Of a stretch of DNA of 64,000 nt, positions 23,990-34,305 are shown in pieces (positions within the stretch are counted from its first letter, which is position 1; the number at the start of each line of letters is the position of its first letter). Below the pieces are notes generated by a model, which had not been told where the DNA came from, did not search any database, and saw only the letters and a program-made list of their open reading frames with translations. The position numbers and the translations under genes are program-made. The DNA comes from Tianweitania populi (GTDB lineage Bacteria > Pseudomonadota > Alphaproteobacteria > Rhizobiales > Rhizobiaceae): the NCBI RefSeq assembly GCF_014652875.1, contig NZ_BMZQ01000001.1:1-64000 (forward strand). The letters are read 5' to 3'.

Positions 23990-26941
23990 ATGACAAGCGA
24001 GCAAGCTTTGTCCAGAAGCCAGCCAGCCGACAAAACGCAAGGTGCTGAAGCCCGCGAACGGAACGCAAGCGTATGGCGCAGCCTGGACGAATGGCTGGGC
24101 ACCAAGAGCTTCAAGGCGCTGCTCGAAGCAGAGTTCCCTTCGATCGCGCCGGCAGCCGACGGCATCAATCGCCGTTCGCTTTTGCAGGCCATGGGCGCGT
24201 CGCTGGCGCTTGCCGGTCTGACTGGATGCAGTTCCACAGCCGATGAAACCGCGCTGCCTTACGTGGAAATGCCGGAAGGCGAAACGCAGGGCATCGCGCG
24301 CTTTTATGCGACGGCCGTTTCGCTGGCCGGCTATGCGCAGCCCGTTTTCGGCAAGACCTATTCCGGCCGGCCGGTGAAGCTGGAAGGCAATGCGAGCCAC
24401 CCGGCAAGCCGAGGGGCAATCGACGCTTTCACGCAGGCGGCACTTCTTGGCCTTTATGATCCCAGTCGCAGCCAGGCTCCGCGCTTGGTTGGAGAGGTCT
24501 CGTCTTGGTCCGCCTGGGAGCGCGCAACCGTTGAACGAGCCTCTATGCTCGACCGCACCGGCGGCGAAGGTTTCCGGCTGCTCACGGGCCGCTTGACCTC
24601 GCCGACCCTGCAGCGGCAGATCAGCGAAATGATGGCGCGCTGGCCGCAAGCACGCTGGCACAGCCATGAGCCGGTCGATGACCGTGCCCTGCACGCCGCC
24701 ACACGGCTTGTGTTCGGACGTCCGCTCGACAGGCATCTGCGGTTGGATCGAGCGGAGGTCATCGTTTCCTTCGATGACGATCTGCTGGGGCCGGGGCCGC
24801 GTCAGGTCCGCCAAGCGAAAGGCTGGTCGGACCGGCGTATGGCGGCGCAGCGCGGCGAGGGCGCAAGCCTTCTCTTTGTGGCGGAGCCCACGCCGAGCCT
24901 GACCGGCATTGCGGCTGGTGATCGCTTGATTGCAGCGCCGGCGCGCTTTTCGGTGCTTGTCGCCAACCTGGCGAATGCGCTGGGTGTCGAAGCAGGCTCC
25001 GTGTCCGATCTTTCGGAACAGGAACGGCGCTGGGTCCAGACTGCGGCTGAGCGGCTGCAGGCGTATCGCGGCCGCGCTTTGGTGAGTGTCGGCACGCATC
25101 TCTCGCCCGAGATGCAGGCGCTGGCGCTGCTCATCAACGAGCGGCTCGGCAATCTCGGCCAGACGCTTGCCTTCACGACTCCGATCGCGGCCTTTCCGCC
25201 GGACGGCGACCGCTCGTTGGAGGCGCTGGTGGAGGATATGCGCGGTGGGCGCGTGTCGACGCTGGCAATCCTCGGCACTGATCCCGTGGCAACCGCACCG
25301 AGCGATCTGTCCTTTGCCGAAGCGCTCGACCGGGTCGAGCTGCGCATCCATGCCGGCCTGCATGTCGACGCCACGGCCAATCGCTGCCATTGGCACGCGC
25401 CCTTGCAGCATGAGTTGGAAAGCTGGACCGATCTGCGCGCCGTGGATGGCACGGTGTCGATCGTCCAGCCGCTGGTGAAGCCGTTCTGGTCGGTGCGCTC
25501 GATCCACACCGTGCTGGAAAATCTCGGCGGCCGGCTCAACGGCGTCGGCGATCAGGACGTCGTGCGCAAGACCTGGCTGCCGGACTGGGGCATCGCCTTC
25601 GACGCAAACTGGAGATCGGCGCTGCTGGAGGGCTTTGTCGCCGGCAGTGCGCCGCGCCCGGAGGTGCCGCCGGTCGTCAATCGCGCGGTTAATCTTGGTG
25701 TTGCGCAGGGGCAAGGCGGGGGCTTGACCCTCTTGATCCAGCCCGATCCCACGATCTTCGACGGCCGTTTCTCGAAAAATGCCTGGCTGCAGGAACTGCC
25801 GAAACCGATCACCAAGATCTGCTGGGGCAATGCCGTGCTGGTCAGTCCGGCGCTTGCGGCTGAGCGGCAATGGACGAATGGCGACGGGGTGCGGGTGTCG
25901 GCGGGCGATGCGAGTGTCGAGGGCGCGATCTGGATCGTGCCGGGTCAGGCGCGCGACACGGTTGTTGTTCACCTCGGCTATGGCAAGCAGAGTGGGCTGG
26001 CCGGCAAGCTGGGCTTCGACGCTTACCAACTGCGCCGCGTGGATGCGCTTTGTCAGATAGCCGGTGTGACGCTGGAGGCCACCGGTGAGAAGCAGACGAT
26101 TGTCACCACCCAGCCGCAGCACGCGATGGATGGCTTCGACTTCGTGCGCAAGGTGCAGCGCGCGGAGCTGGCTGCGCTGGAGCCCCTGAAGACGAAGCAG
26201 CCGAGCTTTTATCCTGCCGCGGAAGCTTCGTCGCCGTCTTGGGGCATGTCGATCGATCTCGACCTTTGCATCGGCTGCAATGCCTGCGTGACCGCGTGCC
26301 AGTCCGAAAACAACATTCCGGTTGTCGGCAAGGATCTTGTTGCGCAAGGCCGGGAAATGCACTGGCTGCGGGTCGATCATTATTACGAGGGTGATCCGGA
26401 CGATCCCGACATGGCTTTCCAGCCGGTGCCCTGCATGCATTGCGAACAAGCGCCCTGCGAAATGGGCTGCCCGGTGAATGCCGCCGTGCATAGCTATGAC
26501 GGCCTCAATCTTCAGGTCTACAATCGCTGCATCGGCACGCGCACCTGCTCGTCTTATTGCCCTTACAAGGTGCGGCGCTTCAACTGGTTCGACTTCACGC
26601 AAGGTGATGCGGAATCGGTGAAGGCGATGCGCAATCCCGAAGTGACGGTGCGCCAGCGCGGTGTGATGGAAAAATGCACCTATTGCATCCAGCGCATCGA
26701 AGGCGCGCGCATTCAGGCCAAGAAGGAAGGTCGCGAAATCGCCGAGGGCGAGGTCGTCACCGCCTGCCAGGCGGCGTGTCCGACCACCGCGATCACCTTC
26801 GGTAATGTCATGGATAACCAGTCCGCAGTGTCGCGGCGCAAGGCTGAGGCGCGCGATTATGCGCTTCTGGAAGAGGTGAACACACGGCCACGCACGACCT
26901 ATCTGGCGCGCATCCTGGATGACGAGGCGCAGCGCATATGA
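23990..26941 (+). CDS. actB: Alternative Complex III subunit ActB, Mo-oxidoreductase-like with ferredoxin domain
   Basis: A 983-residue fusion. Residues about 25-35 (LDEWLGTKSFKAL) are the family leader, followed by a twin-arginine-type signal at about residue 60 (NRRSLLQAMGASLALAGL). The long middle part is a molybdopterin-oxidoreductase-like fold that binds no cofactor in ACIII. From about residue 745 a four-cluster ferredoxin domain follows: CIGCNACVTAC, CMHCEQAPCEMGC, CIGTRTCSSYCPY, CTYCIQR and ACQAACP, fitting three [4Fe-4S] and one [3Fe-4S] cluster. GTG at 23987 or ATG at 23990 could start it. The stop overlaps actC by four bases. Confidence 0.92.
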   Translation: MTSEQALSRSQPADKTQGAEARERNASVWRSLDEWLGTKSFKALLEAEFPSIAPAADGINRRSLLQAMGASLALAGLTGCSSTADETALPYVEMPEGETQGIARFYATAVSLAGYAQPVFGKTYSGRPVKLEGNASHPASRGAIDAFTQAALLGLYDPSRSQAPRLVGEVSSWSAWERATVERASMLDRTGGEGFRLLTGRLTSPTLQRQISEMMARWPQARWHSHEPVDDRALHAATRLVFGRPLDRHLRLDRAEVIVSFDDDLLGPGPRQVRQAKGWSDRRMAAQRGEGASLLFVAEPTPSLTGIAAGDRLIAAPARFSVLVANLANALGVEAGSVSDLSEQERRWVQTAAERLQAYRGRALVSVGTHLSPEMQALALLINERLGNLGQTLAFTTPIAAFPPDGDRSLEALVEDMRGGRVSTLAILGTDPVATAPSDLSFAEALDRVELRIHAGLHVDATANRCHWHAPLQHELESWTDLRAVDGTVSIVQPLVKPFWSVRSIHTVLENLGGRLNGVGDQDVVRKTWLPDWGIAFDANWRSALLEGFVAGSAPRPEVPPVVNRAVNLGVAQGQGGGLTLLIQPDPTIFDGRFSKNAWLQELPKPITKICWGNAVLVSPALAAERQWTNGDGVRVSAGDASVEGAIWIVPGQARDTVVVHLGYGKQSGLAGKLGFDAYQLRRVDALCQIAGVTLEATGEKQTIVTTQPQHAMDGFDFVRKVQRAELAALEPLKTKQPSFYPAAEASSPSWGMSIDLDLCIGCNACVTACQSENNIPVVGKDLVAQGREMHWLRVDHYYEGDPDDPDMAFQPVPCMHCEQAPCEMGCPVNAAVHSYDGLNLQVYNRCIGTRTCSSYCPYKVRRFNWFDFTQGDAESVKAMRNPEVTVRQRGVMEKCTYCIQRIEGARIQAKKEGREIAEGEVVTACQAACPTTAITFGNVMDNQSAVSRRKAEARDYALLEEVNTRPRTTYLARILDDEAQRI

Positions 26942-28302
26942 GCGAGGCGGTCGATCATCCCGGCAGCCAGCGACGCGCGGAGGGTTCGCGTGTCACCCGC
27001 CAGATCATGCGCATTCCCACGCGCTATCCCGGCAAATGGGTGTGGGACCTGTGCTTCCTCATCTGCCTGTGCTTCCTCGTCTTGTTCCTGGTTTCCGTCG
27101 TCATTCTGTTTCGCAACGGCGTCGGTGTTTGGGGCAACACGATCCCGGTGAACTGGGGATTGGCGATCTCCAACTACATCTTCTTTGTCGGCATCGGCCA
27201 TGCCGGAACGCTGATTTCGGCCATGCTGCTTTTGCTCAACGAGCATTGGCGCAATGCGCTGAACCGCTTTGCCGAAGCGATGACGCTGGTGGCCGTGATC
27301 TGCGCGGGCCTGTACCCGATCCTGCATCTCGGCCGCTTCTGGCGCTTCTACTGGATGGCGCCCTATCCGAATACGATGGATCTGTGGCCGCAATTCAAGA
27401 GCCCCCTGACCTGGGACTTCTTTGCCGTCCTGACCTATCTCATCGTGTCCTTCTTGTTCTGGTATATCGGCCTCGTGCCGGACCTCGCCACGATGCGCGA
27501 CCGCGCCAAGAAACGGGGCGGGCAGGTGTTTTACGGCGTTCTGGCGCTGGGATGGCGCGGCTCGGCGCGGCATTGGGCACGATGGAACCAGAGCTACCGG
27601 ATCACGGCCGCGATCGCCGTGCCGCTGGTGGTGTCCGTCCATTCGGAAATCTCGCTCCTGTTTGCGGCCGGCCCGATTCCCGGCTGGACCTCCACCGTTT
27701 TCCCTCCGTATTTCGTGCTGGGTGCGGCTTTCTCCGGTTTCGCCGTCGTGTCGATGATCGCGGTGGTGCTGCGCTTTGCCTTCCGGCTGGAGGAGATCGT
27801 CACCGACCGTCATCTCGATCTTCTTGGCCAGCTCCTGCTTGCCTGCGGAATGATGACGGCATTCGGCTATGTCGCGGAAATCTTCGACGCGCTTTACGCC
27901 GGCGAGAAACAGGATCTGCAAACCCTGTTCGATCGCTTCACAGGCGAGAATGCCTGGAGCTATTGGGGCGCTGTGATCCTCAACTTCCTGCCCTTGCAGC
28001 TTTTGTGGTGGAAGCGGATGCGGATCTTTCCGGTGACGCTTTTCCTGATCGGCCTATCGGTGACGGTCGGCATGTGGCTGGAGCGGTATATGCTGCTCGT
28101 GACCACGCTGTATCGCGATTATCTCGTGTCTTCCTACGGCTCCTATGCGCCAAGTTTCTGGGAATGGTCGCTGTTTATTGGCATGATCGGCGGCGTTTTC
28201 CTCCTGCCTTTCCTTCTGTTCATCCGCTTTTTCCCGGCCATTTCGGCGTTCGAGATCAAGGAATCGCAGTTCGAGGATCAAGGGGAGCGCCAGGGTGATT
28301 GA
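26938..28302 (+). CDS. actC: Alternative Complex III subunit ActC, NrfD/PsrC-like quinol-binding membrane protein
   Basis: A 454-residue polytopic membrane protein with about ten hydrophobic helices. The N-terminal cytoplasmic segment ends in RIPTRYPGKWVWDL, as in ActC. The GHAGTLISAMLLL helix and the PFHF-like region (here VPLVVSVHSEISLLF, with the conserved His) contribute the quinol site. FWEWSLFIGMIGGVFLLPF ends the core. It carries electrons from menaquinol or ubiquinol toward the Fe-S clusters of ActB. ATGA overlap with actB and an 8-base overlap with actD show tight coupling. Confidence 0.92.
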   Translation: MSEAVDHPGSQRRAEGSRVTRQIMRIPTRYPGKWVWDLCFLICLCFLVLFLVSVVILFRNGVGVWGNTIPVNWGLAISNYIFFVGIGHAGTLISAMLLLLNEHWRNALNRFAEAMTLVAVICAGLYPILHLGRFWRFYWMAPYPNTMDLWPQFKSPLTWDFFAVLTYLIVSFLFWYIGLVPDLATMRDRAKKRGGQVFYGVLALGWRGSARHWARWNQSYRITAAIAVPLVVSVHSEISLLFAAGPIPGWTSTVFPPYFVLGAAFSGFAVVSMIAVVLRFAFRLEEIVTDRHLDLLGQLLLACGMMTAFGYVAEIFDALYAGEKQDLQTLFDRFTGENAWSYWGAVILNFLPLQLLWWKRMRIFPVTLFLIGLSVTVGMWLERYMLLVTTLYRDYLVSSYGSYAPSFWEWSLFIGMIGGVFLLPFLLFIRFFPAISAFEIKESQFEDQGERQGD

Positions 28303-28855
28303 GCCGGGCGCCCATATCGAGACCTTCGGCGTTTTGGCCGAGTTCGCGTCCGGCGAGGACCTGATCGAAGCTGCCAAGACGGCGCGGAAGGAAGGCTATC
28401 GCAGTCTCGACGCTTATACGCCCTTTCCCATGCTCGGTTTGACCGAAGCGCTGGAGCTCAACGACAATCGCGTTCCCTGGCTGACGCTGGGCGGCGGCAT
28501 CGTCGGCGCGGCCGCGGGCTATCTCATGCAGGTTTATACCAATCACGCTTATCCAATTCCGGTCGGCAACCGGCCGCTGGTGGCGCCGCAGGCTTTCATG
28601 CTGATTACCTTCGAAATGATGGTTCTGGGCGCGGTGCTGGCGGGTATTCTGGGCATGCTTTTGCTGAACCGCCTGCCGCGTTTGCATCATCCGGTGTTCG
28701 AGGCCGAGCGCTTCGGTTTTCATGCCGAGGACCGATTTTTCCTGGTCGTGTTCGGCAATGATGCGCGTTTCCATGAGGAGGAAACGAGCGGCTTTATGAA
28801 GACACTTGGAGCGACCAAGGTCGAGACGCTGCGCAATACGGAGGAGCCGGAATGA
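28295..28855 (+). CDS. actD: Alternative Complex III subunit ActD (DUF3341)
   Basis: A 186-residue protein with a GTG start inside the end of actC. Two membrane helices (WLTLGGGIVGAAAGYLMQVY and LITFEMMVLGAVLAGILGML) sit between an N-terminal domain with GVLAEFASGEDLIEAAK and PFPMLGLTEAL, and a C-terminal cytoplasmic part ending near ATKVETLR. This is the DUF3341 pattern of ActD in ACIII. Its role is structural, contacting ActC. The GTG is the only start that keeps the N-terminal domain. Overlaps actE by four bases. Confidence 0.9.
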   Translation: MIEPGAHIETFGVLAEFASGEDLIEAAKTARKEGYRSLDAYTPFPMLGLTEALELNDNRVPWLTLGGGIVGAAAGYLMQVYTNHAYPIPVGNRPLVAPQAFMLITFEMMVLGAVLAGILGMLLLNRLPRLHHPVFEAERFGFHAEDRFFLVVFGNDARFHEEETSGFMKTLGATKVETLRNTEEPE

Positions 28856-29388
28856 GCTGGCCGCTTCTTCTTTGCTTGACGCTTGCCCTGCTCGCCGGCT
28901 GCAACGAAATGGGCAGCCAGCCGCGCTATGACAATGCGGAGCCGAGCGCGCTGTTTGCCGATGGCAAGGTACTGCAGGCGCCGCCCGAAGGCACGGTGGC
29001 GCAGGATCAGCCGCAGCGCGACCGAGCGCTGAGCAATCGTCCTGCAATGAGTGCTGCGCTTCTGAAGCGGGGGCAGGAGCGCTATGCAATCAACTGCGTG
29101 CCCTGCCATGATGCGGCGGGCGATGGTCACGGCACCGTTCCAGCACGCGGCTTTCCGCAGCCGCCGAGCTTTCATGAGCAGCGTCTGGTGGAGGCGCCGA
29201 GCCGCTATTTCGTTGATGTCATCACCCACGGCCATGGCGTGATGTATTCCTATGCCGACCGCGTCGAGCCGGCGGATCGCTGGGCGATTGCCGCCTATAT
29301 CCGCGCCTTGCAAACGAGCCGGAACGCTTCGGCCGCGCAGCTGAGCACTATCGATCGCGAAGCCTTGGGGGGCGATCGTGGCGGCTAG
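28852..29388 (+). CDS. actE: Alternative Complex III subunit ActE, monoheme cytochrome c lipoprotein
   Basis: A 178-residue protein with a lipoprotein signal: hydrophobic LLLCLTLALLAGC, with the Cys at residue 17 as lipidation site. One heme motif CVPCH is followed by GDGHGTVPARGFPQPPSFH, and a distal Met is offered by HGVMYSYADRV. It is a class I cytochrome c anchored on the periplasmic face, handing electrons on from ActA. Its last codons overlap actF by 11 bases. It ends in TAG. Motifs and place in the operon agree with ActE. Confidence 0.9.
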   Translation: MSWPLLLCLTLALLAGCNEMGSQPRYDNAEPSALFADGKVLQAPPEGTVAQDQPQRDRALSNRPAMSAALLKRGQERYAINCVPCHDAAGDGHGTVPARGFPQPPSFHEQRLVEAPSRYFVDVITHGHGVMYSYADRVEPADRWAIAAYIRALQTSRNASAAQLSTIDREALGGDRGG

Positions 29389-30430
29389 CATCACGGCATT
29401 CCCCGTTACAACCCGCAGCCGCCTTGGCCTGTTGACCGGGCTGATCTGCCTGGCCGTAGCCTTGGTGAGCATGGTCTTGCAGCCGGAAGCTGCGCTGCAG
29501 GGCTGGCTCACCGGCTTCTGCTTCTTGTCCGACATCGCCTTCGGTGGCCTTATTCTCGCTTCCATGATGCGGCTGATCCCGGGCCTGTGGGATGACGAGC
29601 TGGAGCGCTTTTCGGATGCTGTCGCAGCTCTTCTGCCGTTCGCGGCACTCGCCTTTTTGCCCATTTTGATCGGTGCTGCGTGGCTGTATGACTGGCAGGC
29701 ATCCGCCGACAAAGGCGTATTCCGCGAACTCTGGATGACGCTGCCGTTCTGGACGGTCCGCGCAATTCTGTTCCTGCTTTTCGCGTCTGTGTCAGCGCTT
29801 CTTATGGTGCGGCGTCAGACGGATAAACCGGCTTTGCCGATCACGGCGCTGGTTATTTACACCGCGGGTTTCATGGTGATCGCGGTCGACTGGTATTTGT
29901 TTCTTGATCCGGAAGCGCATTTTTCCGGCTTTTCGCTGACCCGCATGTCCGTGCAATTCCTTGGGGCGCTGTGTGTGTCGATCATGATGGCCGTCAGCTC
30001 GGCGGCCAAACTGAAGCGGCCGGAGATCCTCGGCAGCCTGCTCATGGCCGCGCTGCTGGCCTGGGCCTATTTCGCCTTTATGCAGTATTTCATCACCTGG
30101 TCTGACAATCTGCCCTTCGGTGTGCGCTGGTATGGGGAGCGTGGCGCGGGCCTGTGGGGCCTTCTGGAAGTCGCATTCACCGCCCTGCGGCTGGCGCCGC
30201 TTCTGTTGCTCTTGGCCACGCCGATCCGGCAAAGCCGCCGCTGGCTGTTCTGGCTGTCGGCAGCCGTTCTATTCGGCAATGCGTTGGAAACGCTGTGGCT
30301 GATCGCGCCGGCCGGCGGACATGGCACCGCCGTTCTGCCCTGGGCGCTGCTGTCGCTGTTCGGCCTGACCCTGCTTGCCGCTCCGCGTCTCGCAAGCCGC
30401 GCCGCCAGGGCGAAGGAAGTCGCGCGATGA
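29378..30430 (+). CDS. actF: Alternative Complex III subunit ActF-like membrane protein
   Basis: A 350-residue membrane protein with about ten hydrophobic segments, GTG start inside actE. It resembles ActF, a second NrfD-like subunit that lacks the quinol site. Visible features include the GWLTGFCFLSDIAFGGLILASM helix pair (first part), FRELWMTLPFWTVRAILF, and YTAGFMVIAVDWYLFLDPEAHF. The sequence is shorter than in Rhodothermus ActF, and the C-terminal region is rearranged, so the name is by position plus topology. ATGA overlap with the next gene. Confidence 0.8.
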   Translation: MAASITAFPVTTRSRLGLLTGLICLAVALVSMVLQPEAALQGWLTGFCFLSDIAFGGLILASMMRLIPGLWDDELERFSDAVAALLPFAALAFLPILIGAAWLYDWQASADKGVFRELWMTLPFWTVRAILFLLFASVSALLMVRRQTDKPALPITALVIYTAGFMVIAVDWYLFLDPEAHFSGFSLTRMSVQFLGALCVSIMMAVSSAAKLKRPEILGSLLMAALLAWAYFAFMQYFITWSDNLPFGVRWYGERGAGLWGLLEVAFTALRLAPLLLLLATPIRQSRRWLFWLSAAVLFGNALETLWLIAPAGGHGTAVLPWALLSLFGLTLLAAPRLASRAARAKEVAR

Positions 30431-30849
30431 GCACGGCCAAGGCGGAAATGCAGAACCGGGCGCAAGACGGATCGAAGGCACAAACGCCGGTGCCGGCAGC
30501 GCAGCCCGACCAGATCCCCGCGCGGGGCGTTCTCGCCACGATGTTCGGCCTGCTTGCCGGCATCGGCGTTTCCGCGCTGCTGGTGATGGGCCTATTGTTC
30601 TATTTCGCCGGCAACCGCACGCAGCCGGACGTACCGCCTTTGGTGGCGGCGCAGCCCAAGCCGGCTGGACCGCAACTGGAAATATCGGCCTTGGGTGAGC
30701 GTCCCGCGCTTGATGCGCGTGCGGCAGCCGAACTCACGCGCTATCGCTGGCTCGATGTGGAGCATGAACGCGCGCAGGTGCCGATCAGCCGTGCCATGGA
30801 GATGGTCGCGGATCAGGGCTGGCCTGATGGCGAGGAGGGCGGCCGATGA
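30427..30849 (+). CDS. Single-helix membrane protein of the act-cox operon
   Basis: A 140-residue protein. The first 35 residues are polar, followed by one membrane helix (TMFGLLAGIGVSALLVMGLLF) and a periplasmic tail rich in Pro and Ala. The tail ends with LTRYRWLDVEHERAQVP and ISRAMEMVADQGWP, a pattern I associate with small proteins next to ACIII or oxidase genes. It may help assemble or tether the complex. No metal or heme ligands are seen. Four-base overlaps on both sides place it firmly in the operon. Confidence 0.7.
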   Translation: MSTAKAEMQNRAQDGSKAQTPVPAAQPDQIPARGVLATMFGLLAGIGVSALLVMGLLFYFAGNRTQPDVPPLVAAQPKPAGPQLEISALGERPALDARAAAELTRYRWLDVEHERAQVPISRAMEMVADQGWPDGEEGGR

Positions 30850-31634
30850 AAATGCTGGCTCTCCTTCTGCTCCTGATCGCCGCATCGCCGGCATGGGCCT
30901 ATGACCCCTTCGCCGAAACCGGCATCGACAACCGCTCCGGCACGCAGATCCCTGATGATGCGCCCTTCGTGGATCAGGCGGGCCGCACCGTGACGCTTGC
31001 CGAGCTCGGTGCGGGTAAGCCCCTGATACTCATTCCGGTTCTGCATGATTGCCCGAACATCTGCGGCGTGACGCTGGAAGGCGTGGCGCAGGCGATCAAG
31101 GCACAGGGCTTTCGCCCCGGACGCGACTTTACTTTGGTGGCCTTCGGCATCGACCCGCGCGAAAACCGGCAAGCGGCGGCGCGCTCGCTGGCGGAATGGA
31201 GCAAGGCCTTTCCCGAACTGGCTGCAACCGGCGGCGTTTACGGCCTTACCGGAAGCGAAGCGGACATCCATGCCGTCACCGAGGCACTGGGTTATCGCTA
31301 CAGCTTCAACCCGGACGTCAATCAATACGCCCATCTCGCCGCCACCGCCGTTTTGACGGCTGACGGCAAGCTGTCGCGCTGGCTTTACGGACTGGCGCCA
31401 AGTCCGACTGATCTGCGGCTGGCGCTCACCGAAGCGGGCCAAGGCAAGATCGGCGACTGGACCGACGCGGTTCGGTTGCTTTGCTATCATTATGACCCTG
31501 TAACCGGCCGTTATGGCACCCTGATCTGGTCCATGCTGCGGATCGGCGGCAGCGGCATGGTCGTGGCCCTGGCCGGCTTTATCGGCATCGCCGTGCTGCG
31601 CGAGCGCCGGCGGCAGACGGATGGTGGCCAGTGA
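30846..31634 (+). CDS. SCO1/SenC-family copper chaperone with C-terminal anchor
   Basis: A 262-residue protein with a cleavable signal (MKMLALLLLLIAASPAWA). The thioredoxin-like domain carries the copper-binding CPNIC motif (Cys69 and Cys73) in the loop after PLILIPVLHD, and a later His in NQYAHLAA as third ligand. LLCYHYDPVTGRYG leads into a C-terminal membrane helix (SGMVVALAGFIGIAVL). SCO proteins load the binuclear CuA centre of oxidase subunit II, which is the very next gene. The C-terminal anchor, rather than the usual N-terminal one, is typical of SCO copies in ACIII/caa3 clusters. Confidence 0.88.
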   Translation: MKMLALLLLLIAASPAWAYDPFAETGIDNRSGTQIPDDAPFVDQAGRTVTLAELGAGKPLILIPVLHDCPNICGVTLEGVAQAIKAQGFRPGRDFTLVAFGIDPRENRQAAARSLAEWSKAFPELAATGGVYGLTGSEADIHAVTEALGYRYSFNPDVNQYAHLAATAVLTADGKLSRWLYGLAPSPTDLRLALTEAGQGKIGDWTDAVRLLCYHYDPVTGRYGTLIWSMLRIGGSGMVVALAGFIGIAVLRERRRQTDGGQ

Positions 31635-32638
31635 GCGACTTCATCCAGATCTGGCCGGGGCAGGCGTCGGATTATGCTCATTCCGTGGACCTTCTGATCC
31701 TTGCCTTAACAGGGCTGATCATCGCGCTTTCGGCGCCGGTCTTCATCCTGATCGTGTACTTCGCGGTGAAATACCGGCGCGGCCACAAGGCCGACCGTCA
31801 GCACCCGATGAACCGCAATGTCTGGCTGGAAACGTCCTGGGCGCTGATCCCGTTCTTCCTGATCCTCGTTTTCTATGTCTGGTCTACCGGCCTTTACTTC
31901 GATCTGCATCAGCCGCCCGCCAATGCGATGGAAGTGCAGGTGGTCGCCAAGCGCTGGATGTGGAAGTTCCAGCATCCCGGCGGGCAGGGCGAGATCAACG
32001 AATTGCATGTGCCGGTCGGGGAGCCAATCAGGCTGAACATGATTTCGCAGGACGTGATCCATTCACTGTTCCTGCCGGCCCTGCGCATCAAGCAGGACGT
32101 GCTGCCCGAGCGCTATACGAGCCTTTGGTTTTCGGCCGACAAGCCCGGAACCTATCGTCTTGCGTGCGCGGAATTCTGCGGCACCGACCATTCGCTGATG
32201 GGCGGCAGCCTGGTTGTGCAGACGCAGGCGGACTACGCCGCATGGCTCGAGCAGTTCGCCACCGACAACACGCTGGCCGCGCAGGGCGCGGGGTTGTTTC
32301 GCACGCTGGGCTGTTCCGGCTGTCATGAAAGCGGCTCGACCCGGCGCGCTCCATCGATTCATGGTTTGTACGGGCGGCCTGTCGCCTTGTCGGATGGGTC
32401 CACGGTGGTGGCCGATGCGCAATATATCCGCGACTCCATCCTGCTGCCGAACGCGCAGGTGACAGCCGGCTATCCGCCGATCATGCCGACCTTCAAGGAT
32501 GTCGTGGACGAGGAAGGGCTGGTGCGGCTCGTCGCCTATATCCAGTCGCTGGGAAGCGCATCGCCCGTTCTGCCGCAGGGGGTCGCCGCCGGTACACTGG
32601 CGCCGCAAAATCTCGCACCAGAGGGCACCGCGCCATGA
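31631..32638 (+). CDS. coxB: Cytochrome c oxidase subunit II fused to cytochrome c (caa3 type)
   Basis: A 335-residue fusion. Two N-terminal membrane helices are followed by a cupredoxin domain with the CuA ligands in [12 protein letters not shown] (about residues 179-190) and an upstream His in [10 protein letters not shown] class I cytochrome c domain begins near residue 215 with heme motif CSGCH and a distal Met in PPIMPTFKD. The fusion makes this a caa3-type oxidase able to take electrons from ACIII without a separate carrier. GTG start overlapping the SCO stop. All ligands look intact. Confidence 0.93.
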   Translation: MSDFIQIWPGQASDYAHSVDLLILALTGLIIALSAPVFILIVYFAVKYRRGHKADRQHPMNRNVWLETSWALIPFFLILVFYVWSTGLYFDLHQPPANAMEVQVVAKRWMWKFQHPGGQGEINELHVPVGEPIRLNMISQDVIHSLFLPALRIKQDVLPERYTSLWFSADKPGTYRLACAEFCGTDHSLMGGSLVVQTQADYAAWLEQFATDNTLAAQGAGLFRTLGCSGCHESGSTRRAPSIHGLYGRPVALSDGSTVVADAQYIRDSILLPNAQVTAGYPPIMPTFKDVVDEEGLVRLVAYIQSLGSASPVLPQGVAAGTLAPQNLAPEGTAP

Positions 32639-34305
32639 GCGAAACAGTCACGGGACGCGGTGGTTCGGAAGAAGCGTCGCGCGAGGAAACCGTCAACGAA
32701 ACGCAGTCGGAGCGCGTGTCCTATCTGCGCGCCGGCCACACGCTGCGCTCCTGGTTCTTCACCACCGACCACAAGCGCATCGCGCTTTTGTACCTGATCT
32801 CCGTCACCTTCTTTTTCTTTATCGGCGGCATGGCGGCGGGGCTGATGCGCACCGACCTCCTGACCCCGCAAGGCGACGTGCTGAGCAATGAGGGCTATAA
32901 CCGCGCCTTTACGCTGCACGGCGTGATCATGGTGTGGTTCTTCCTGATCCCGTCGATCCCGAACGTGTTCGGCAATTTCCTGATCCCGCTGATGATCGGC
33001 GCGCGCGATCTCGCTTTTCCACGCCTCAACCTCTTAAGCTGGTACATCTACTGGATCGGCGGGCTGTTCACGCTCTGGGTGCTGCTGGCCGGCGGCGTCG
33101 ATACAGGCTGGACCTTTTACACGCCGCTGTCGTCCATGTTCGCCAACGGCAATGTCGTGATGGCCGCCGCAGCCGTTTTCGTGGTCGGGTTTTCCTCCAT
33201 CCTGACCGGGCTCAACTTCATCGTGACGATCCACACGCTGCGCGCGCCGGGCATGACCTGGGGGCGCTTGCCGCTGTTCGTATGGTCGCATTACGCGACC
33301 TCCGTGATCCTGGTTCTGGCGACACCCGTGCTGACGGTGACGCTGGCGCTGATCGTGGCCGAGCGCCTGTTCGGGCTCGGCATCTTCGACCCCGCGCTGG
33401 GCGGCGATCCGCTGCTGTATCAGCACCTGTTCTGGTTCTACAGCCATCCGGCCGTTTACATCATGGTGCTGCCGGCGATGGCGGTGGTCAGCGAACTGGT
33501 CGCGGCGGCAGCGCGCAAGCCGGTGTTCGGTTACTGGTTTATCGTGTTTTCGTCGCTCGGCATCGCGGCTGTCGGCTTTCTCGTTTGGGCCCACCACATG
33601 TTCGTGTCGGGTATGTCGATGTATGTCGGCGCGGTGTTTTCCTTCTTGAGCCTCGTTGTTGCCGTGCCTTCCGGCATCAAGGTCTACAATTGGACCGCGA
33701 CGCTCTGGAAAGGCCACATCTCGCTCGATCCGCCCTTCCTGTTCGCGATGGGTTTCATCGGCCTGTTCGTGGTGGGCGGTTTGACCGGCCTGATCCTGGC
33801 GATGCTGGCCCTCGACGTGCATGTCCACGACACCTATTTCGTGGTCGCGCATTTCCATTACATCATGGTGGGCGGCACGGTTTCGGCGTTCTTCGGAGCG
33901 CTGCATTTCTGGTGGCCGAAGATGACGGGCCGCATGTTCTCGATCGGCTGGGGCCGCTTGACGGCGTTGTTCATCTTCTTCGGCTTTAACATGACCTTCT
34001 TCCCGCAGTTCATCCTCGGCTATCTCGGCATGCCGCGCCGCTACCATGTGTATGACCCGCAGTTTCAGGTCCTGCATGTGTTGTCCTCGGCCGGTTCGAC
34101 GATCCTCGGCTTCGCCTATCTGTTTCCCTTCGCCTACCTCCTCTATGCCCTGCGCTACGGCAAGCCTTCCGGCGACAATCCATGGGAAGCGACGGGACTG
34201 GAATGGACCGTGCCTTCGCCGCCGCCCAAGCACAATTTCGATGAGATCCCGGTCGTGACGCGCGAGCCCTACGACTATGAGGTCGAGAAGGAGGGCGGGG
34301 CATGA
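32635..34305 (+). CDS. coxA: Cytochrome c oxidase subunit I
   Basis: A 556-residue, 12-helix catalytic subunit of the heme-copper oxidase. [11 protein letters not shown] contains the low-spin heme ligand, and [15 protein letters not shown] holds the CuB His and the Tyr of the His-Tyr cross-link. [11 protein letters not shown] gives two CuB histidines, and [11 protein letters not shown] contains the heme a3 and heme a ligands. The YSHP pattern marks an A-type oxidase with a K channel. The N-terminal tail has an Arg/Glu-rich extension before the first helix. ATGA overlap with coxB and coxC. Confidence 0.97.
   Translation: MSETVTGRGGSEEASREETVNETQSERVSYLRAGHTLRSWFFTTDHKRIALLYLISVTFFFFIGGMAAGLMRTDLLTPQGDVLSNEGYNRAFTLHGVIMVWFFLIPSIPNVFGNFLIPLMIGARDLAFPRLNLLSWYIYWIGGLFTLWVLLAGGVDTGWTFYTPLSSMFANGNVVMAAAAVFVVGFSSILTGLNFIVTIHTLRAPGMTWGRLPLFVWSHYATSVILVLATPVLTVTLALIVAERLFGLGIFDPALGGDPLLYQHLFWFYSHPAVYIMVLPAMAVVSELVAAAARKPVFGYWFIVFSSLGIAAVGFLVWAHHMFVSGMSMYVGAVFSFLSLVVAVPSGIKVYNWTATLWKGHISLDPPFLFAMGFIGLFVVGGLTGLILAMLALDVHVHDTYFVVAHFHYIMVGGTVSAFFGALHFWWPKMTGRMFSIGWGRLTALFIFFGFNMTFFPQFILGYLGMPRRYHVYDPQFQVLHVLSSAGSTILGFAYLFPFAYLLYALRYGKPSGDNPWEATGLEWTVPSPPPKHNFDEIPVVTREPYDYEVEKEGGA

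Noticed and set aside
23693-26602. 969-codon minus-strand open frame
   Set aside because: It is a shadow of actB and actA in GC-rich DNA. It has no domain, and the plus-strand frame carries all heme and Fe-S motifs.
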